From Prinia subflava (taxonomy: Eukaryota > Chordata > Aves > Passeriformes > Cisticolidae): DNA of 64,000 bases. The DNA lies in assembly GCF_021018805.1 (NCBI RefSeq), contig NC_086248.1:28218922-28282921 (forward strand), given 5' to 3'. The first letter of the stretch is position 1. Every line of letters begins with the position of its first letter. Below the pieces are notes generated by a model. It did not search any database. It saw nothing but the letters and a program-made list of their open reading frames with translations, and had not been told where the DNA came from. This document shows positions 12,751 through 25,859 of the stretch, piece after piece. Position numbers and translations under genes: made by a program.

Positions 12751-13859
12751 ATTGAAAATATTTCCAAAAATATCTCCCCTCATAGCTGGTCTTTTTATGA
12801 TTTATAGTTATATGCAGATAAAATTAGAGGCAGGTTTATAGGCCCTAAAAGGAAACAATTTCTTCATGTTCAAAAGTAGTTTACTCACCAAGGGCTAAAT
12901 TTACACATTTTCTTTTATGATGGAAATCAAGAACACATTATACTGGCAATTTCTAAGGCTCATTAGACCAACTAATCTGATGCTTTTCTAAATTAACACT
13001 GATTATTTCTTAATATCTTTCTTTAACTTTTTTAAAATACTTTTTTGGTTTTCATTGTCCTATGAAATCAGCTTTTGCTTTCTGACAGTGCTTAATTCAG
13101 CAACAATATTTTCTGTAGTATGTCTTTAGACCCTGTGTCAGATTAAACAGCTTCACTTAGTGTTTTAGTTAACTTCCATGCTCAGCTACTTTGCTGTTTA
13201 TAGTTTCATCTGCTTCCATCTGCTCTGAATAAAGTTGCAGTTAATCTGGCCTCTGGCCTTTTCTGTCAATTTTAAAGTAAAATAAAGTCTAAAGGGCAGG
13301 AGCCCCAGACTTAGAAGGCTTAGTGGAAATCCTTACTCCCTCAAAGACTTGTGTTATGCTGAATGAAACACAAACAGCCCATTAAGGGCTTAGTATCCTT
13401 AAGCTTTATTATATCTGAGGAGGATCTCTGGAAGGGAAGAAAAGAATTCATAAAAGAAATTCTGTGAGAACATAAAATTATTTTTTACCCGTGATTACAA
13501 AATTATTCACTAATTTTAGGTACCTTACCCTTTCTCCAGTTGGCTCCAGTTACAGTAATAGTTGTTCCTCTCTTTGATTCATGACATACTGAAAGTTTTG
13601 AACTGACTGGTGCAACCAGCTTTTGAAAAATTCAACTGAATTTTTCTGAAAAGTAGAATTTTAAAAAAATAAGAAAATGTTTATTATTGATTTCTCAGAA
13701 CATTTACAAAACAATCTTGTCTTGAGCTGACTTGGGGAATTATGAAAACAGGTGAGAGCTCATTTAATATAAAATGTATTTAATCAAGAATGGGAATCAT
13801 TAAGATCTCAGGATGAAAGTGAGAAAGAATAGAGGGAAGCATCTGCCTTCAAGTGTGAA
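12751..13859. other. AT-rich unique DNA, no gene seen
   Basis: No recognisable gene, RNA or repeat. Confidence 0.55.
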
Positions 13860-13966
13860 ACTTTTTTTGAATGTTTGTATTAGTTCTCCCTCCTTCCTAT
13901 ACCTCACTGAGGGGGAGTGATGAAGCAGCTATGTGGTGCTTTGCTGTCTAACCACAGCAACATTAG
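13860..13966 (+). mobile_element. LTR 3'-end fragment
   Basis: The stretch around 13886-13966 follows the same course as the last part of the LTR at 41.6-42.1 kb: CTCCCTCC, GGGGGAGTGA, a TGTGGTGCTTTGCTG block, and an AACCACAGCAACA end. Only the 3' end is recognisable. The left boundary is a guess. Confidence 0.5.
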
Positions 13967-15019
13967 GAAAAATAAAGAATGGCCACAAACTGAACAGATC
14001 TGTTCTACAGAGTAAATACCAGAAAACAGGCAATTAAAAAAATCACCTCTTATGTTGTCTTGATGCAATATAGTTTGGGAGCAGGACACATAGAATAATA
14101 ATCTATTTGTTTTCCTGATCATTAAGTAGTACAAGGTCAGGCAGCATGAATACTAACTTTGAAATAGTAGTTTCATTTAGTTGCAAGCTCCTAAATTTCC
14201 CCTCATCCAGTAGAGATCTGATGCAAGTCAGAATTGGTTTTATATTAGAAAACTGGATGAGTCATTACAGTGATAACATAAAAAGCTGAACTATGCCTGG
14301 AAAGCATTGTACAGCCTCTTTAAAGAGGCTGCTGAAACAGTCAAACAACTCAACAATTCACCAGTATAAAACTCATGAAACCTTGCCTCATAGAGGAACG
14401 GTTTACACTGGTGAAAGCTGGCAAGAGAAACTGGATATGAGGTGCTGTGTTTCGAGTGAGCACCAGAAAATTCTATCCTCTTTCTGCTTCTGAAATTCCT
14501 TTGTGCACGGCACAGCATTCCACATCTGAACCTTCTATTTTGTCTCAAAATCACACATATAAGCTACCCATACTTCATATTGGGCTATGTCAGTCCTAGT
14601 GGTACACCTTTGCTTTTCCTTGAAATAATCCTAAGAAAAGAATATAGAGGCTTCTGTTCACTCTGCTAGGTCCCCAAGGGTGGACAATAAAAGTATCACA
14701 CTTGTGGAGCACAAACCACATTCCACTTCATAGTATACACATAAAGATTCACTGAGCAGCTTTATTTTTCCACTTCTTAATTAATGTTTTCCTTACACAG
14801 AAAACAGGTAAGTATACACAAGCTTTCCTGACATAAGGTCCCATTTAATATTAAGGAAAAGTAACACGAAAGAAGAAAATGAAAAACAATATAAACCCCT
14901 CAATGAACAAAAAAACAAACAAACAACAACAACAACAAAAAAACCCAGAAACATAGTAATTACTTTCCAAAAAAAAAAAAAAAAAAATTGTGCATAGGCA
15001 TTGATACATGGGAAAATAG
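13967..15019. other. Unique DNA with an A-rich tract
   Basis: No gene seen. An A-rich, CAA-repeat tract runs from about 14909 to 14987 and includes a 19-A run at 14969-14987. A short inverted pair, TCTTTAAAGAGG-like, lies near 14320. Confidence 0.55.
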
Positions 15020-15024
15020 CCTTA

Positions 15025-15829
15025 TGTATTGGGTTTACATGGCTTTGGTAGCAGGGGGAACTACAGGGTGATTTATGTAAAAAGCTGCCAGAAGCTTCCT
15101 CCATGTCCAGCAGAGCCAATGCCAGCCAGCTCCAGGATAGATGAGCTGCTGGGCCAATTAAAAATGGTGTTAACACCTCTGTAATAGTATGCTTTAGAAG
15201 GAAAAAGGGTATTGCACAGATTTAATTGCAGCCAAAGAAGTGTGGGGTGAAAATGTGTGAGAGGAACACTTCTGCAGACTCCAAGGTCAGTGCAGAAGGA
15301 GGGGCAGGAGGTGCTCCAGGTGTTGGAGCTGAGATTCCCCTGCAGCCCATGGTGAGACCATGGTGAGGCAGCTGTGCCCCTGCAGCCATGGAGGGCCAGG
15401 GCATGCAGAGATCCACCTGCAGCTGTACCAGAGCAGGTGGATCCCTGAGAGGAGGCTGCAACCTCATGGGAGGCCTGTTCTGGAGCAGGCTCCTGCCTGG
15501 GGCGTGGAGACCCATGGAGAGAGGAGCCCATCCATGCTGGAGCAGTTTTGCTGGTAGGACCTGTTACCCTGTGTGGAACTCCCACTGGAGCAGGCTGTGT
15601 TTAAGGGCTGCACCCCATGGAGGAGTGACCCACACTGCAGCAGTTTGTGGAGACCTGTTGCGCATGGGATGGACTCATGTTGTTGAGTCTGTTTTGCCCC
15701 TGATGGTATTCAGTGTGTGATTTTGCTCTGTCTACAGCGGAAGCTTTTGTTGCATTTTCTCTTATCTACCTACTTGTGGAGGGGAGTGATAGAGCAGCTT
15801 TGGCATCCAACCAGGGTCAACCCACTACA
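15025..15829 (+). mobile_element. LTR of an endogenous retrovirus, same family as at 8.3 kb
   Basis: It reads TGTATTGGGTTTACATGG at the left and ...GGGTCAACCCACTACA at the right. These are the same termini, in the opposite orientation, as the 8304-9343 LTR. At 805 bp it is shorter, so internal deletions are likely. Flanking GCCTTA (15019-15024) and GCTTTA (15830-15835) could be a decayed target duplication. The antisense strand is open for 170 codons over 15073-15585; this is not called a gene. Confidence 0.85.
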
Positions 15830-15835
15830 GCTTTA

Positions 15836-18800
15836 AACCTCAGATACTAAATTCCTTATGTGCAGTACTGGAGAAACTTAAAGCAAATAGGAGGTAGAAC
15901 CACAGACCTCTAGAAAAAAATTATGTTAGATATCTAAATCCTGCTGGAAAGACATTTGAACTGTTAGGCTTGGAATAGGTGGAGAAAGAATATTCCTCCC
16001 TGTCCCTTGTGGAAGTGGAATATGCTTTTCTCTCTTATGCATCTGAAAGATGGGATTTGGGAGAATGAAATTGCTTTTAACTGTGACTGAAATCTCTTCT
16101 CATATGTTGCGCTATAATGAAATAAAGCAAAGTGTGCAACTGAAACAGCATATAACTCATAGCACATTTCGTACACACAGACAAAAGCACTGAATGTTAT
16201 ACAGGATTCCTTTTAACAGATGAATGGGAGAATTTAACATTGTTAAATGTTATTGACTGCTCCAATGCTTGAGGAGTCTTTCACACTGCTATAGAACAAG
16301 CCAGACGATGTCTGTCCCATCTGAATTGTAGAGAAGTCGTTCAAAGATGCAAAAGGAAAACACATCTCTCTGGCTAAGAAATTTAGTGCTCTGAACAGGG
16401 GTACAATGTACTTCCCAAAACTTAAAATTTTAAGATTTCTAGGAGAATCATAATACAAACTAGTGTACAGAAAAAATTCTGCAAACTTTCAGCCTCCAGA
16501 TATATTTTCAGCCACACTGAATCAATCTCTGCTAGCACCACTTTAATGAATCCTAACTAAGCAATGCTCTGGGGCTTTGTTTCACAGCTGAAGACACTGG
16601 TGCTTTGCTCACCTCATCTGTGTGAGGTTTCAACTGAGTACAGCACCTTGCAAACAAAACATTTGGATAAATCTTTGAGGAGACTAATTTTTTATGATGA
16701 TTTTCTTCATAAACCTGTCATTTAGGATTTTTCACAATCTTTCTCACAGATTGCAAAAGATAAGTAGAAAAAATTGCCTAAATGTTTATTTATAGAACTA
16801 GAGTGGGATTATTTTTATCTCAGTAAGCACATCATAAGCTCAGAAGAAAAGTATCTACTTTTAAATTGGATAGCACTGAGGAAATAAATTTCAGGGAGCA
16901 TGAAGATACCAAAGCACAAAAGAGTTTTTTAAAAGTTTTTTTTATTTTTTTCTTTTTTTAAAGTAGCTAATGGGAGAGAAAAAATAAAAATCACAAAAGA
17001 AAACCTTATACATAGTAGTTATATTGAGTCAGTTTTCATAAGGAAAGGCATATTTTTAGGAAAAAAAAAAGTAAAGAGTGGTAGCAAGTAAGGGCTGATC
17101 TCTGCATACAGTAAGAGGTAAATTGGTTTACCTGTGATAACCCTAAGAAGGAAACAAATACATGCAATTTCAATTAGCATAGCATTTTACATGTTTGCAC
17201 ATGTAGTGGTGGCTATCCAGAAGAGAGGGTGATATTATACTAAAACTGTTCTGCTTTGACATCTAGCTGTAGCACTGGCTCCAGGCAACTATTAGCCTTT
17301 AAATGACTCAAGATTGACAGATTTTTTCATTCATCCATTATCTTAAATTTGAAAAATTTCTATGTATAATCTGTTTCTTACCATTGAACATCCAATATAT
17401 GAAATTTAAGTCATAATACTTAGCTGTAACCATCCACAGAAATTAAATTCAAAGGAAAAATGAACATGGTGAGAACTAATTATCACTTACAGTGATTTGA
17501 ACATGACTGGATATTTTTCTCATTTAATTTGTTTGATTTTCTGTTGGCATCACTAAATAAACTTTAGCCACAGCAGAAGACAAAGCTCATGATCCAAAAA
17601 TAAATTTCACAATCTTTGACATGCTCTTCAAAGTGAAATGTACACACCTGATGAAAAATATTCATACTGACAAGTGAATTGTTGACACTGAGGAAAATAC
17701 ATCCAGGTATCTTGAAGGATCATCATGAAGAAATGCACAAATTTGTTGTGACAGAAAAGAATGTGTCTCAGAATACTGAACAAATTGAGGGAGATTTAGT
17801 CTCCATTCAGAATCTATGCAGATATGTGTGAGAAACTTGCCCAATATCTGCTGCTGTGGTAGGCAACAGAGTTTTAGCCAGTTGTGTTAGATGCTTCCAG
17901 TCACAGTGAAAAAGAATGGAAAAGTAAAAAATAAGACAAATTTAATGAAACAGTTCTACAGGTAAAGCACAACAAAATCTCAGAGGAGGCAAGGTTGAAG
18001 ATAGTGTTTAAAAAGTAGAAAATTATTCAATGACTTGTGGCAGAAACAGAAGATGTTCAGAGAAATAAAACAGTGATAACAAGTGAAAGTGAAAAGGTGA
18101 TACCATTGAATAAGATGCCAGGAGTGCATAAACTTACTTAAAGGTAAGTGGTTATAGGACAAGGTTTATTATGTGACATCAGAAAAATAGATTGTGAATC
18201 TGGAGAGAAATTATATACTTTTTCTTGAGAGGACAGAAATTACAGGAAACCTGAAAAATGGTCAGAAAACAGTACCAATTCTGTTTCAGGCTTTAAGAGA
18301 TCAATCAGCTCAACTTGGCAACCTGGATTTGCTGAAATTTCTTTAAAAATGTTTTTCAGGAAAAGGTATATTGATACATTTGGGAAGGAGGTCTAATATG
18401 AGGGATGCTATTGCACTGGAAGTAAAATGTCAGAGAAAAATGTACTCAAATACCTTAAAAATTAAAGCAGAGGAATAGGGAATATGTGCTAGATAATGAT
18501 CTAAACTCCAAGGGTGCACTGAAACTACTCATTATTGTCTACAAGCTAAAGTATTCTGTGCTTTTACAGACAGACAAGGTTAGTGCTGCTGGAGGAAAAA
18601 AGAAAGTAATGACAGTGAGAAACAATAATGAATGAAAGAATAGAAGAGACAGAGTTTGACACAGTAAATATTACTTTGCAACAACATTGGCTGTTAGAAA
18701 CACTATTAGAAGGGAAAAGTAAATGCAACATGTTTTTTTTCCACAGACATATCACTACAATTATGACCTTCAAACTGTGTTATTTGGCACAATTTCTCTT

Positions 18801-21370
18801 TAAAATAAATGGAAGGACTGGCCATTGTTTAATTCAATATTTCCTTAATTTAGTAGCTCTTCTCTCCCAAGTAATATTATGTTCTCATAATATGCACACA
18901 AGCACACATTTAAAAGCAAACACACTTACAGATGGCATGTAATTTTGTGATGTTCTTTGTATCATAACAGCTATTGTCAAGACTCTCCTTAACACAGGTT
19001 ATTATAATTACTTGATTATCCTGTTAAATTTTTGAAGATTTTTTGACACTCTTTCATGAGTGTTCCAAGTCGTTAACTATATCTTTTTGCAGCACAAGTT
19101 TTAACTCTGCTTCCCTGCTGTTCATGCATCTGTATTCCTTGTAATATTTGTTAATTCTTTTTTATGACTAAAAATCAGAATGTACAACTAAAAAAAGTGA
19201 ACAAGAGAGAAATATACTGAAATAAGCATTTTAAGATAAATGTATAACCTGAGTCAATCATAAACATTTCTTCACAGAAGTGTCATTATAGTATTGAAAC
19301 ACAATGCACTAATTTCAATAGAAATGGAATTAGGAAAAGTTATGTTATAGAGTTGCAAAAAGAGTTTCTGAACAAAATTAGATTAGGAGGGTTAAAACAG
19401 TCAGTCATCTGACAGAGTACTGAGGGCTCAGCAGTAGTCTGATGAAGTACAGGGAAACAAAAGGGAACAGCTACATCCATTTTTGGCTTAATGTGGACAA
19501 GGAACATGAATTTGAACTTTTTAGATCCAAAATTATCATTCCAGGAATTGGATATTTTGTGTTACGATTAGGTTTCCCCTCACAGAAATAAAAGCATTAC
19601 AATTCAAGAAGGAAAAAAGTATTTCATGCCAGGGCATACAAAGTGTTTTGCACCATCTGTCAGATCCCACAGCTTGTTTACTACAGTTTGTGGTGGTTGT
19701 TGACTGAAGTATACCTACCTTATTGGTATTTTTCCTTGTCTAAAATGAAAGGTTTGTGGTCCATTTTCTACTTGTATTATTCTACATTTGCACTTTCCTG
19801 TACAAAGCAAAACAATTTGTGAAACCTTTTTTTAGTATCAATTCAAATAAAATTAAACTTTGCTATCACATACCAAGCAAGGATGTTGGCAAGGACTCTA
19901 GGCTGTCATCCTGAGGTTCAAATTTCAAAAGCTGTAATTTTTTGGAAACTCTTGTTGGTCTTGCAATTTTCTTGGTTTCCCAAACACTTATTTCTGTGGA
20001 TAAACATACAGTCAGATGCTCAGCCCCCATCAATCATTGAAAAGCTATCCATGCCTCCAAAATAATGTAAATAATATTATTTAGGAGTTCCTTTTTTTTT
20101 TCAGCAGAAGAATTAGGAGTTAGAATTTAAGCAATCTCCAATATGTCTCAGACATACTTCTAGAGATATTCATGGTGAGACAGAAAATGGAATCAGGGAC
20201 TTTGGTTCAGTGGGGCTACGCCTACATCAGTAGGGTGTGCAGCCTGCCAAAAGTGACTTTGAATGTATTCTTGTTTTGCATTGCACAGGCTTTGAAATTA
20301 TGAATGTCCAAAGATGTAAAGCACATCATAATTTTTATGACACTAAAATCACTAGAATTTCTGGTCATGACAGTATGTTGATAATTCTAAAATTCTTGAA
20401 TTGCGTTTTTCTTCTTTTTATAAGGATGCTCTTTAAATATGTATGTACAAATATTGTGGCATAAACATACCATCAAAATGCATCTATAAATATGTAATAA
20501 TGATAAGAGAAATGCCTCACATGCTCTTCCTATTTATTCTATGTAAGAAAAGCTTCAAGATGTGAATCTTGCTTTATGGAGGGTAACAGCTGCTGTGAAA
20601 GTTTCCCTACAGATTGTACCACTTAACTAAAGAAATCACAGTAAAAGATGGGTTAGTTATGCTGCATGGAAATAACATAATAATAAAAAATCACAACACA
20701 TACACACACAAGCATATTGTATTCAAGTATGGGAACTCTCCATCTCTTTCTGTCTGTGAAAGAATAGAAAAAAATATTGGAGGAAACTGGTGTGATCTTT
20801 ATTCTTTTTTCAGACATTTTTTGGATTCAAAGTAGCTCCAAAAACATTGGGAAAATGGTTAAGTCTGGAAGTAGGTGATATTTAAGGTCCAGACGATACC
20901 ATTCTGTGATTGGGCAAACTTAAATATTACAGTATTCCATACCAATATGTCAGTTACATTTTTTCCAATGACTGGCTATATACATGAGGTACATGCCATT
21001 TTCAAAGTACTGTGAACAGCACTAGGTATGACATGCTTGTGTTTAAATAGGGAATCATCAAATTTTGGTTATATTCCTATGCCACTAGCTCCTGCCAGAC
21101 CTGGGAGAACTCTATTAACCTTTAATTGACTCTGTCACACAGTCTGAGAAATCAGGACAATATATTTGGCACTCTTTATAATGCACTTTGACATCAGTAA
21201 GAGAAAAAACAGGTGGGCAGGTGCAAGACTGTTCTGTGTCACAGAACTATCACAGTGCATACAGCTCCAGGGACACACAATGGAAGGTACGTGACTGCTC
21301 TGTTTACTTCAGCTGAGCACTTTTCAAAACATTTGCCAATTTCTAATTATGTACTCATGTGAAATATGAC
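15836..21370. other. AT-rich unique DNA, no gene seen
   Basis: About 5.5 kb without recognisable genes, RNAs or repeats. A T-rich patch lies at 16925-16962. Longest open frame is about 104 codons (18628-18942, plus strand), with no resemblance to a known protein. Confidence 0.55.
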
Positions 21371-21431
21371 TGGGAGGAACCTCATAGGGTTATTCAGTCA
21401 AACCATTCTGCCCCAAGTCAGGCTCCGCTGA
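21371..21431 (-). mobile_element. Possible old CR1 3'-end relic
   Basis: Around 21371-21408 the order GGGAGGAACCTCA, then ATTCAGTCAAACC, resembles the reverse of a CR1 3' end. It is short and diverged, so chance is possible. Confidence 0.4.
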
Positions 21432-23756
21432 CATTTTAGCTTATGGCTTTCTATCTTTTCTTTTTTTTTTTTTTTCTGGTAGACACAGAATTTATTATCT
21501 TTTAATTTTTTGGCAGAATGATCAAAAAAGGAACCAGCACAAACCAACTTTTTGTTAATGATATTTCGTAAATTTTATTGAAATTATTATGTTGCTGAAA
21601 AAATGACAGGTAATTTTTCCCATGTGTCTTGCATAAACTCTTTCATGTCCTGTGAACTTCTTTAGTAAGATGTTTAATTTACATAAATAACAAAATAGTC
21701 CTGATATATGTAAAATGTTCTTTTCTGTTGTTTAGAATATTTTTAAACTTAATTTTTTTTCTGTTAATAATAGGCAATATTACCATGAACTCATACAGTA
21801 AATGTAAATTAATTTCTTTAATTCTTAATTAATTTCTTTATCTCCTTGTCTCTTCTTCTTTTTTCCCCCCTAATTTTGTATATATTGGTTTACTATGGAA
21901 AACAAAGCATTATATCTTGGCATATTTTCTCAAATATTTAGGTGCACTATGGTCTTGTGTGATTCCTTTACAGTACCTATATTTTAGACTGTTCTTTTTA
22001 CAAAAAAACCCAGGGGTATTTTCATGCATAGAACAGCAATGGTACTTATTTACCTTAGTGTTTCTAAACTCAGTGATTAATCAGGCATTATATCTTAAAA
22101 AGATAAATTTTTCCTGAACTTTCATAGTCTGATTTACTATTTATTTCACATCCTATTCTTTCTTTAACTTGATGCTGAGTGGTTTTCCTGGAGAAATGGG
22201 TGAAAATAAGAGTGAACAGTCACTTTATTACATACCCTGAATTCTTAAATTACTTTTAGTAGTTTATATTATAAAAAAAATATTAAATTATAATTTCTAG
22301 GAGCACAAAGTGAAACTTTATAATTCAGTTCTCTGCAGTCAGCTGTTTCTAGAGAACAATAAATGAAGGCCTGTTAAAAACACTAGCACAGATGAAACCT
22401 CTGTTGCCGATTGAAGTAACGTTTATGAAATCCATAATCATTTTCAAATACAGGTACATAAAAATCTATAGCTATGTCAGTACTTGTGTTCTTTTAAGTG
22501 GACCATACAAATCTCAAACTGTTGGAACAGATTTCACAAATACAATAAAAAGTAATTAGTCTCTTGTAAAAACGAAAGCATTTACTAAACAGTTCACACT
22601 ATGACAATATCTCAAAGTTTTACATAAAAATTAAATAATTTTGCTGCACAGCAACATTGGAAAATATTAATAAATTTCCATCACATGGAGGGAATCTGAA
22701 GCAAATGCTCTAATGCATCTGCAGAATTCAGAAATGAAATCAGTGATCTCAGAGGATTCCATCTCTGTTAGGTCATCCTCACACTATAAATATTTCTGTT
22801 CCATATGCAGAAAAATGATGTAACAATTAACATTCCAAACAAGTATCAAATCTAACCAAAGTAAAGACAAGTTACAGGAAAGATTATTCTGTTCTTATAA
22901 CTATGTATAATGCTAATTATGTAAAATGCAATGCAAAAAAACCAACCAAACAAAAAAAAACCCTAACAAACAAAAAACCCCACAAACTTAACCAAACTGT
23001 GCTATTTTTTCCACTCTTATTAGAAAAAAAAAAAAAACCAACATAATTTCATGAATGGCTGCCACAGATAATGATTTTTTTCTAAGCATTTTTAAGGGTT
23101 GTCTTGATATCTTCTCTTAATGTTAACTTTTTAATGCATACTTTGCATGCACTAACAAAAGACTGAATGACCCAATCAGAATTATTTCACTAGATTTCTT
23201 TCCATGGAGTTGGAAAATGTAGAACTTGGGCAAATTGTTACTACTATGAGCAGACTGTTAACTGGATAAGTATTGTTTACATAAACAGAAATTTTACAAC
23301 TGTCTGTTTAACGAGCTGAAAAGTAGCATTGAGCTATTGAAGAAAAAAGTTATGTGCTGACATTAGTAACTGCAGGAACTTGCTTTTGAAAGGATATTGA
23401 AGACCTAGGGATTAATTCTGCTGAAATCCATTACAGTCCTAGCTGTACAAAATTACTGAACATGTAAAAGAGTGCCACCATCATTTTTTTATTTTTTCAT
23501 CTCATTGCTGGTCAATTAATTCAGGAAGAATCCTAAGCATTTCATTCTTTAATTTAGTTAGTATCTCTATCAAATATTCTAGGCTTTACTTGCAACCTGA
23601 GATTTCCTGTGACCACCTGCTCTGAATTCTTCAGGCAAAGTGTTCACCAATGGGAGACATGTCCTAAGACTGTTGTGGATGATGCAACCATGTCCTGAAT
23701 CCAAAAAAATGGAAAATCCAGGCTAGTCATTCAGAAACTTTTTGATCCCAGAAGGC
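21432..23756. other. AT-rich unique DNA, no gene seen
   Basis: No gene or known element. Contains a T-run near 21460-21475, CAAA-rich and A-rich strings at about 22935-22980 and a 14-A run at about 23023-23036. A short direct repeat of TTAATTTCTTTA occurs at about 21810-21840. Confidence 0.5.
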
Positions 23757-23760
23757 ACTC

Positions 23761-24357
23761 TGGTCTCTCCAGTCCAGTTACTGGCACCTGTGCACATGCA
23801 CTCACTAGTCTACACGTGCTGCTGGCATTCAGACCCCTTCCCACAGGCACCCTTTTAATCACTTTTTCTGCCTCCCATAATGTGTCCGTAGTGACTCCAG
23901 CACTGACTCACTGTGATGGGTGTCACGTGGGGAATCACCACAATGAATCTGTGCTGGAGCACTTTTTGGACTGGGTGGGGGGACTGCCTAGGTGTACAGA
24001 ACACTTTATGGGATGCAGGGGAAGACCATTTGGGGATTGCTCAAGACTCATAATGGGATGTTTAGGGAAGAACCAAAAGTGTTGGAGGGAATCCTGAGTA
24101 GGAACAAGATTGGGAAAGCATAAGGAGATAAAAAAGGCTAGTTGCATGTAAATAGCTTGCTGCTCAAAATAATTTGTCTGGCCATACCCTTCGTTTGCTC
24201 AGCACAATTTTTATCTATTTTTTTTTTTTTCTGTGGGAGAGATTCTCTCCTCAGTGTACAGGTCTGTGGGATGGGGTCTGAATGCCAGTAATAGGTCAGA
24301 GTGGGATCACAGGTCAAAGAATTAGCCTGGGTGCCAGTAAGTGGACTGGAGAGACCA
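23761..24357. repeat. Long interrupted inverted repeat
   Basis: Two blocks of the left arm reappear as reverse complements in the right arm, in matching order. 23761-23788 pairs with 24330-24357 (28 bp, 1 mismatch), and 23822-23846 pairs with 24264-24288 (25 bp, 1 mismatch). The stretches between the blocks differ in length (33 versus 41 bp). The loop is about 417 bp. Most simply these are two pieces of the same ERV-derived repeat in opposite orientation. Confidence 0.88.
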
Positions 24358-25480
24358 AATTGAGTGAAACCCAAGTGCCAGTCCTAGTGTGGGACTTGAG
24401 TCAGAGGCCCATGTGTCCACAGTGCAGCACCTGGATTTACCCTTGTGTTACATTCCCCTGGGGAATGGTTTCTCCCCACTCAGGGACACCTAAAGCTTAT
24501 AACCATGTAGTTTAACCCTTCCTCCCCTTTCTGACCCTACTGGCTGAGTTCCAATTACCCCTCCCAGGGAGAAGCTGAGATAAGACCCTCTCCTTCCGCA
24601 CTCGTCCTCTTTCCCCTCTGGTCACCACCTGGAATAAATGTCTTGAACTACAGCTGGGGATCAGAGCCTCTTTTGGAATCCTTTGTCCTGCCCATGAAAT
24701 ATTCCTCCAAAGCCCTCTAAAGTCTGAGCTAGCCTTGGAACATTGGAGGGGTTACAGGGGGATTTATTTCACCCCTGATGTAGGAATGTGTGTGATTGCA
24801 AGCAAAAATTCAGTCAGATGAGCCAGCGAGCAGGTAACAGCCAGGAGGGAAGAGGTGTCTTCAGGAGTGAGTCCCCAGGAGGAAACAGGACTTTCCCAGA
24901 CTTAGGGAAACCAGAGAAGTGCCAGCAGTTTCTAGAGAGACTATAGTATCTGGATTGTCTAGGGGCAAGTCCTGCTGGTGTGTCTGTCTGTAAGGGTGAG
25001 AATCTGGGGACTACAGGGTACTGCCCAGTCAGCACTGGGTGTTCATGTGTGTATTGAGTGAGCTGGTCTGCCCCAGCAGCTGGAGAGGGGCTGCAGTGTC
25101 AAGGGCTTGTATGCCCAGGTGCTAGAAACCAGGGAGACTGGGATCCAGGCACAGCTACTGGAAAAACTGGGTGTTGGAGCCCAGCTTCTGAGGAAGGTCC
25201 ATGTTATACATACATATTTATATTCATGTGCATAAATATATTTTCACTAGCAAACCTCCACCCTCTTCAGCTAGAAATGGGGGCAGTATAAGGCTGTTTC
25301 TGCTGTCTGTGTCTGCTCTATGTGTCCGGTCTGTGTGGACAGCTCTGTGTGTATGTGGTACATACATGTGCTCTGTGTGTGTGTGTGTGCCTGCTGGGGC
25401 CACAAGCCCAGTTTGCATTGGTTGCACCTATGGCATGGAGCTGCAACAGCCTCAGCAGCCTCTTGGTCTGTTGGACCCAG
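24232..25480 (+). mobile_element. Composite ERV/LTR-derived block
   Basis: A GC-richer block that reads like retroviral LTR material. It begins TGTGGGAGAG, holds short diverged repeats around the string GTGCCAGTAA, and carries an AATAAA signal at about 24633-24638. A TGT...ACA-type end is possible near 24756. A second part (24780-25480) has further diverged repeats of a similar kind. I could not find a clean target duplication, so the number of elements and their edges are uncertain. LTR-like signals also occur to the left (TGTGATGGG at 23911, GATAAAAAAGG at about 24127). Confidence 0.5.
25374..25389. repeat. (TG)8 microsatellite
   Basis: Sixteen bases of perfect TG dinucleotides, within a wider TG-rich stretch (about 25300-25390). 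Confidence 0.95.
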
Positions 25481-25711
25481 CATGATGCATTTTTCTGTAT
25501 CAATAACCTTTTTTAAAAAGAGATCTTTTTGGCATATTCTCCATGGTATCCTATTCACTATACTTTACTCAAGTAAAGTCCTTCCTTTTAGATTTTGTTT
25601 TCTAGATCTCAAATCTGCATCTGGGATTGCTTTAATTTAAAATTCCTCTCTTTGGCTGACATGCATTTTGAAGGTGACCTGCCTAGACAGTACTCTACCT
25701 TTTATAGGTAT

Positions 25712-25767
25712 ATATATAGTAAATATGCTGTATGTATATAGTAAATATGCTACACATACAGTAAATA
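25712..25767. repeat. Short degenerate tandem repeat
   Basis: About three copies of a 20-22-bp unit; AGTAAAT recurs at about 25719, 25740 and 25760, with ATGCT between the first copies. Confidence 0.8.
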
Positions 25768-25859
25768 AGTTTAACACATCTTGCACACTTACATTCTTGA
25801 TTATATTTTGAATATGATGTTTGTTTTCTTTCATGACAGGATGATTTTACAGATACAAG

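Noticed and set aside
22935..22985. CCCTAAC string as an interstitial telomere repeat
   Set aside because: Only one unit within a CAAA-rich stretch; no tandem telomeric array.
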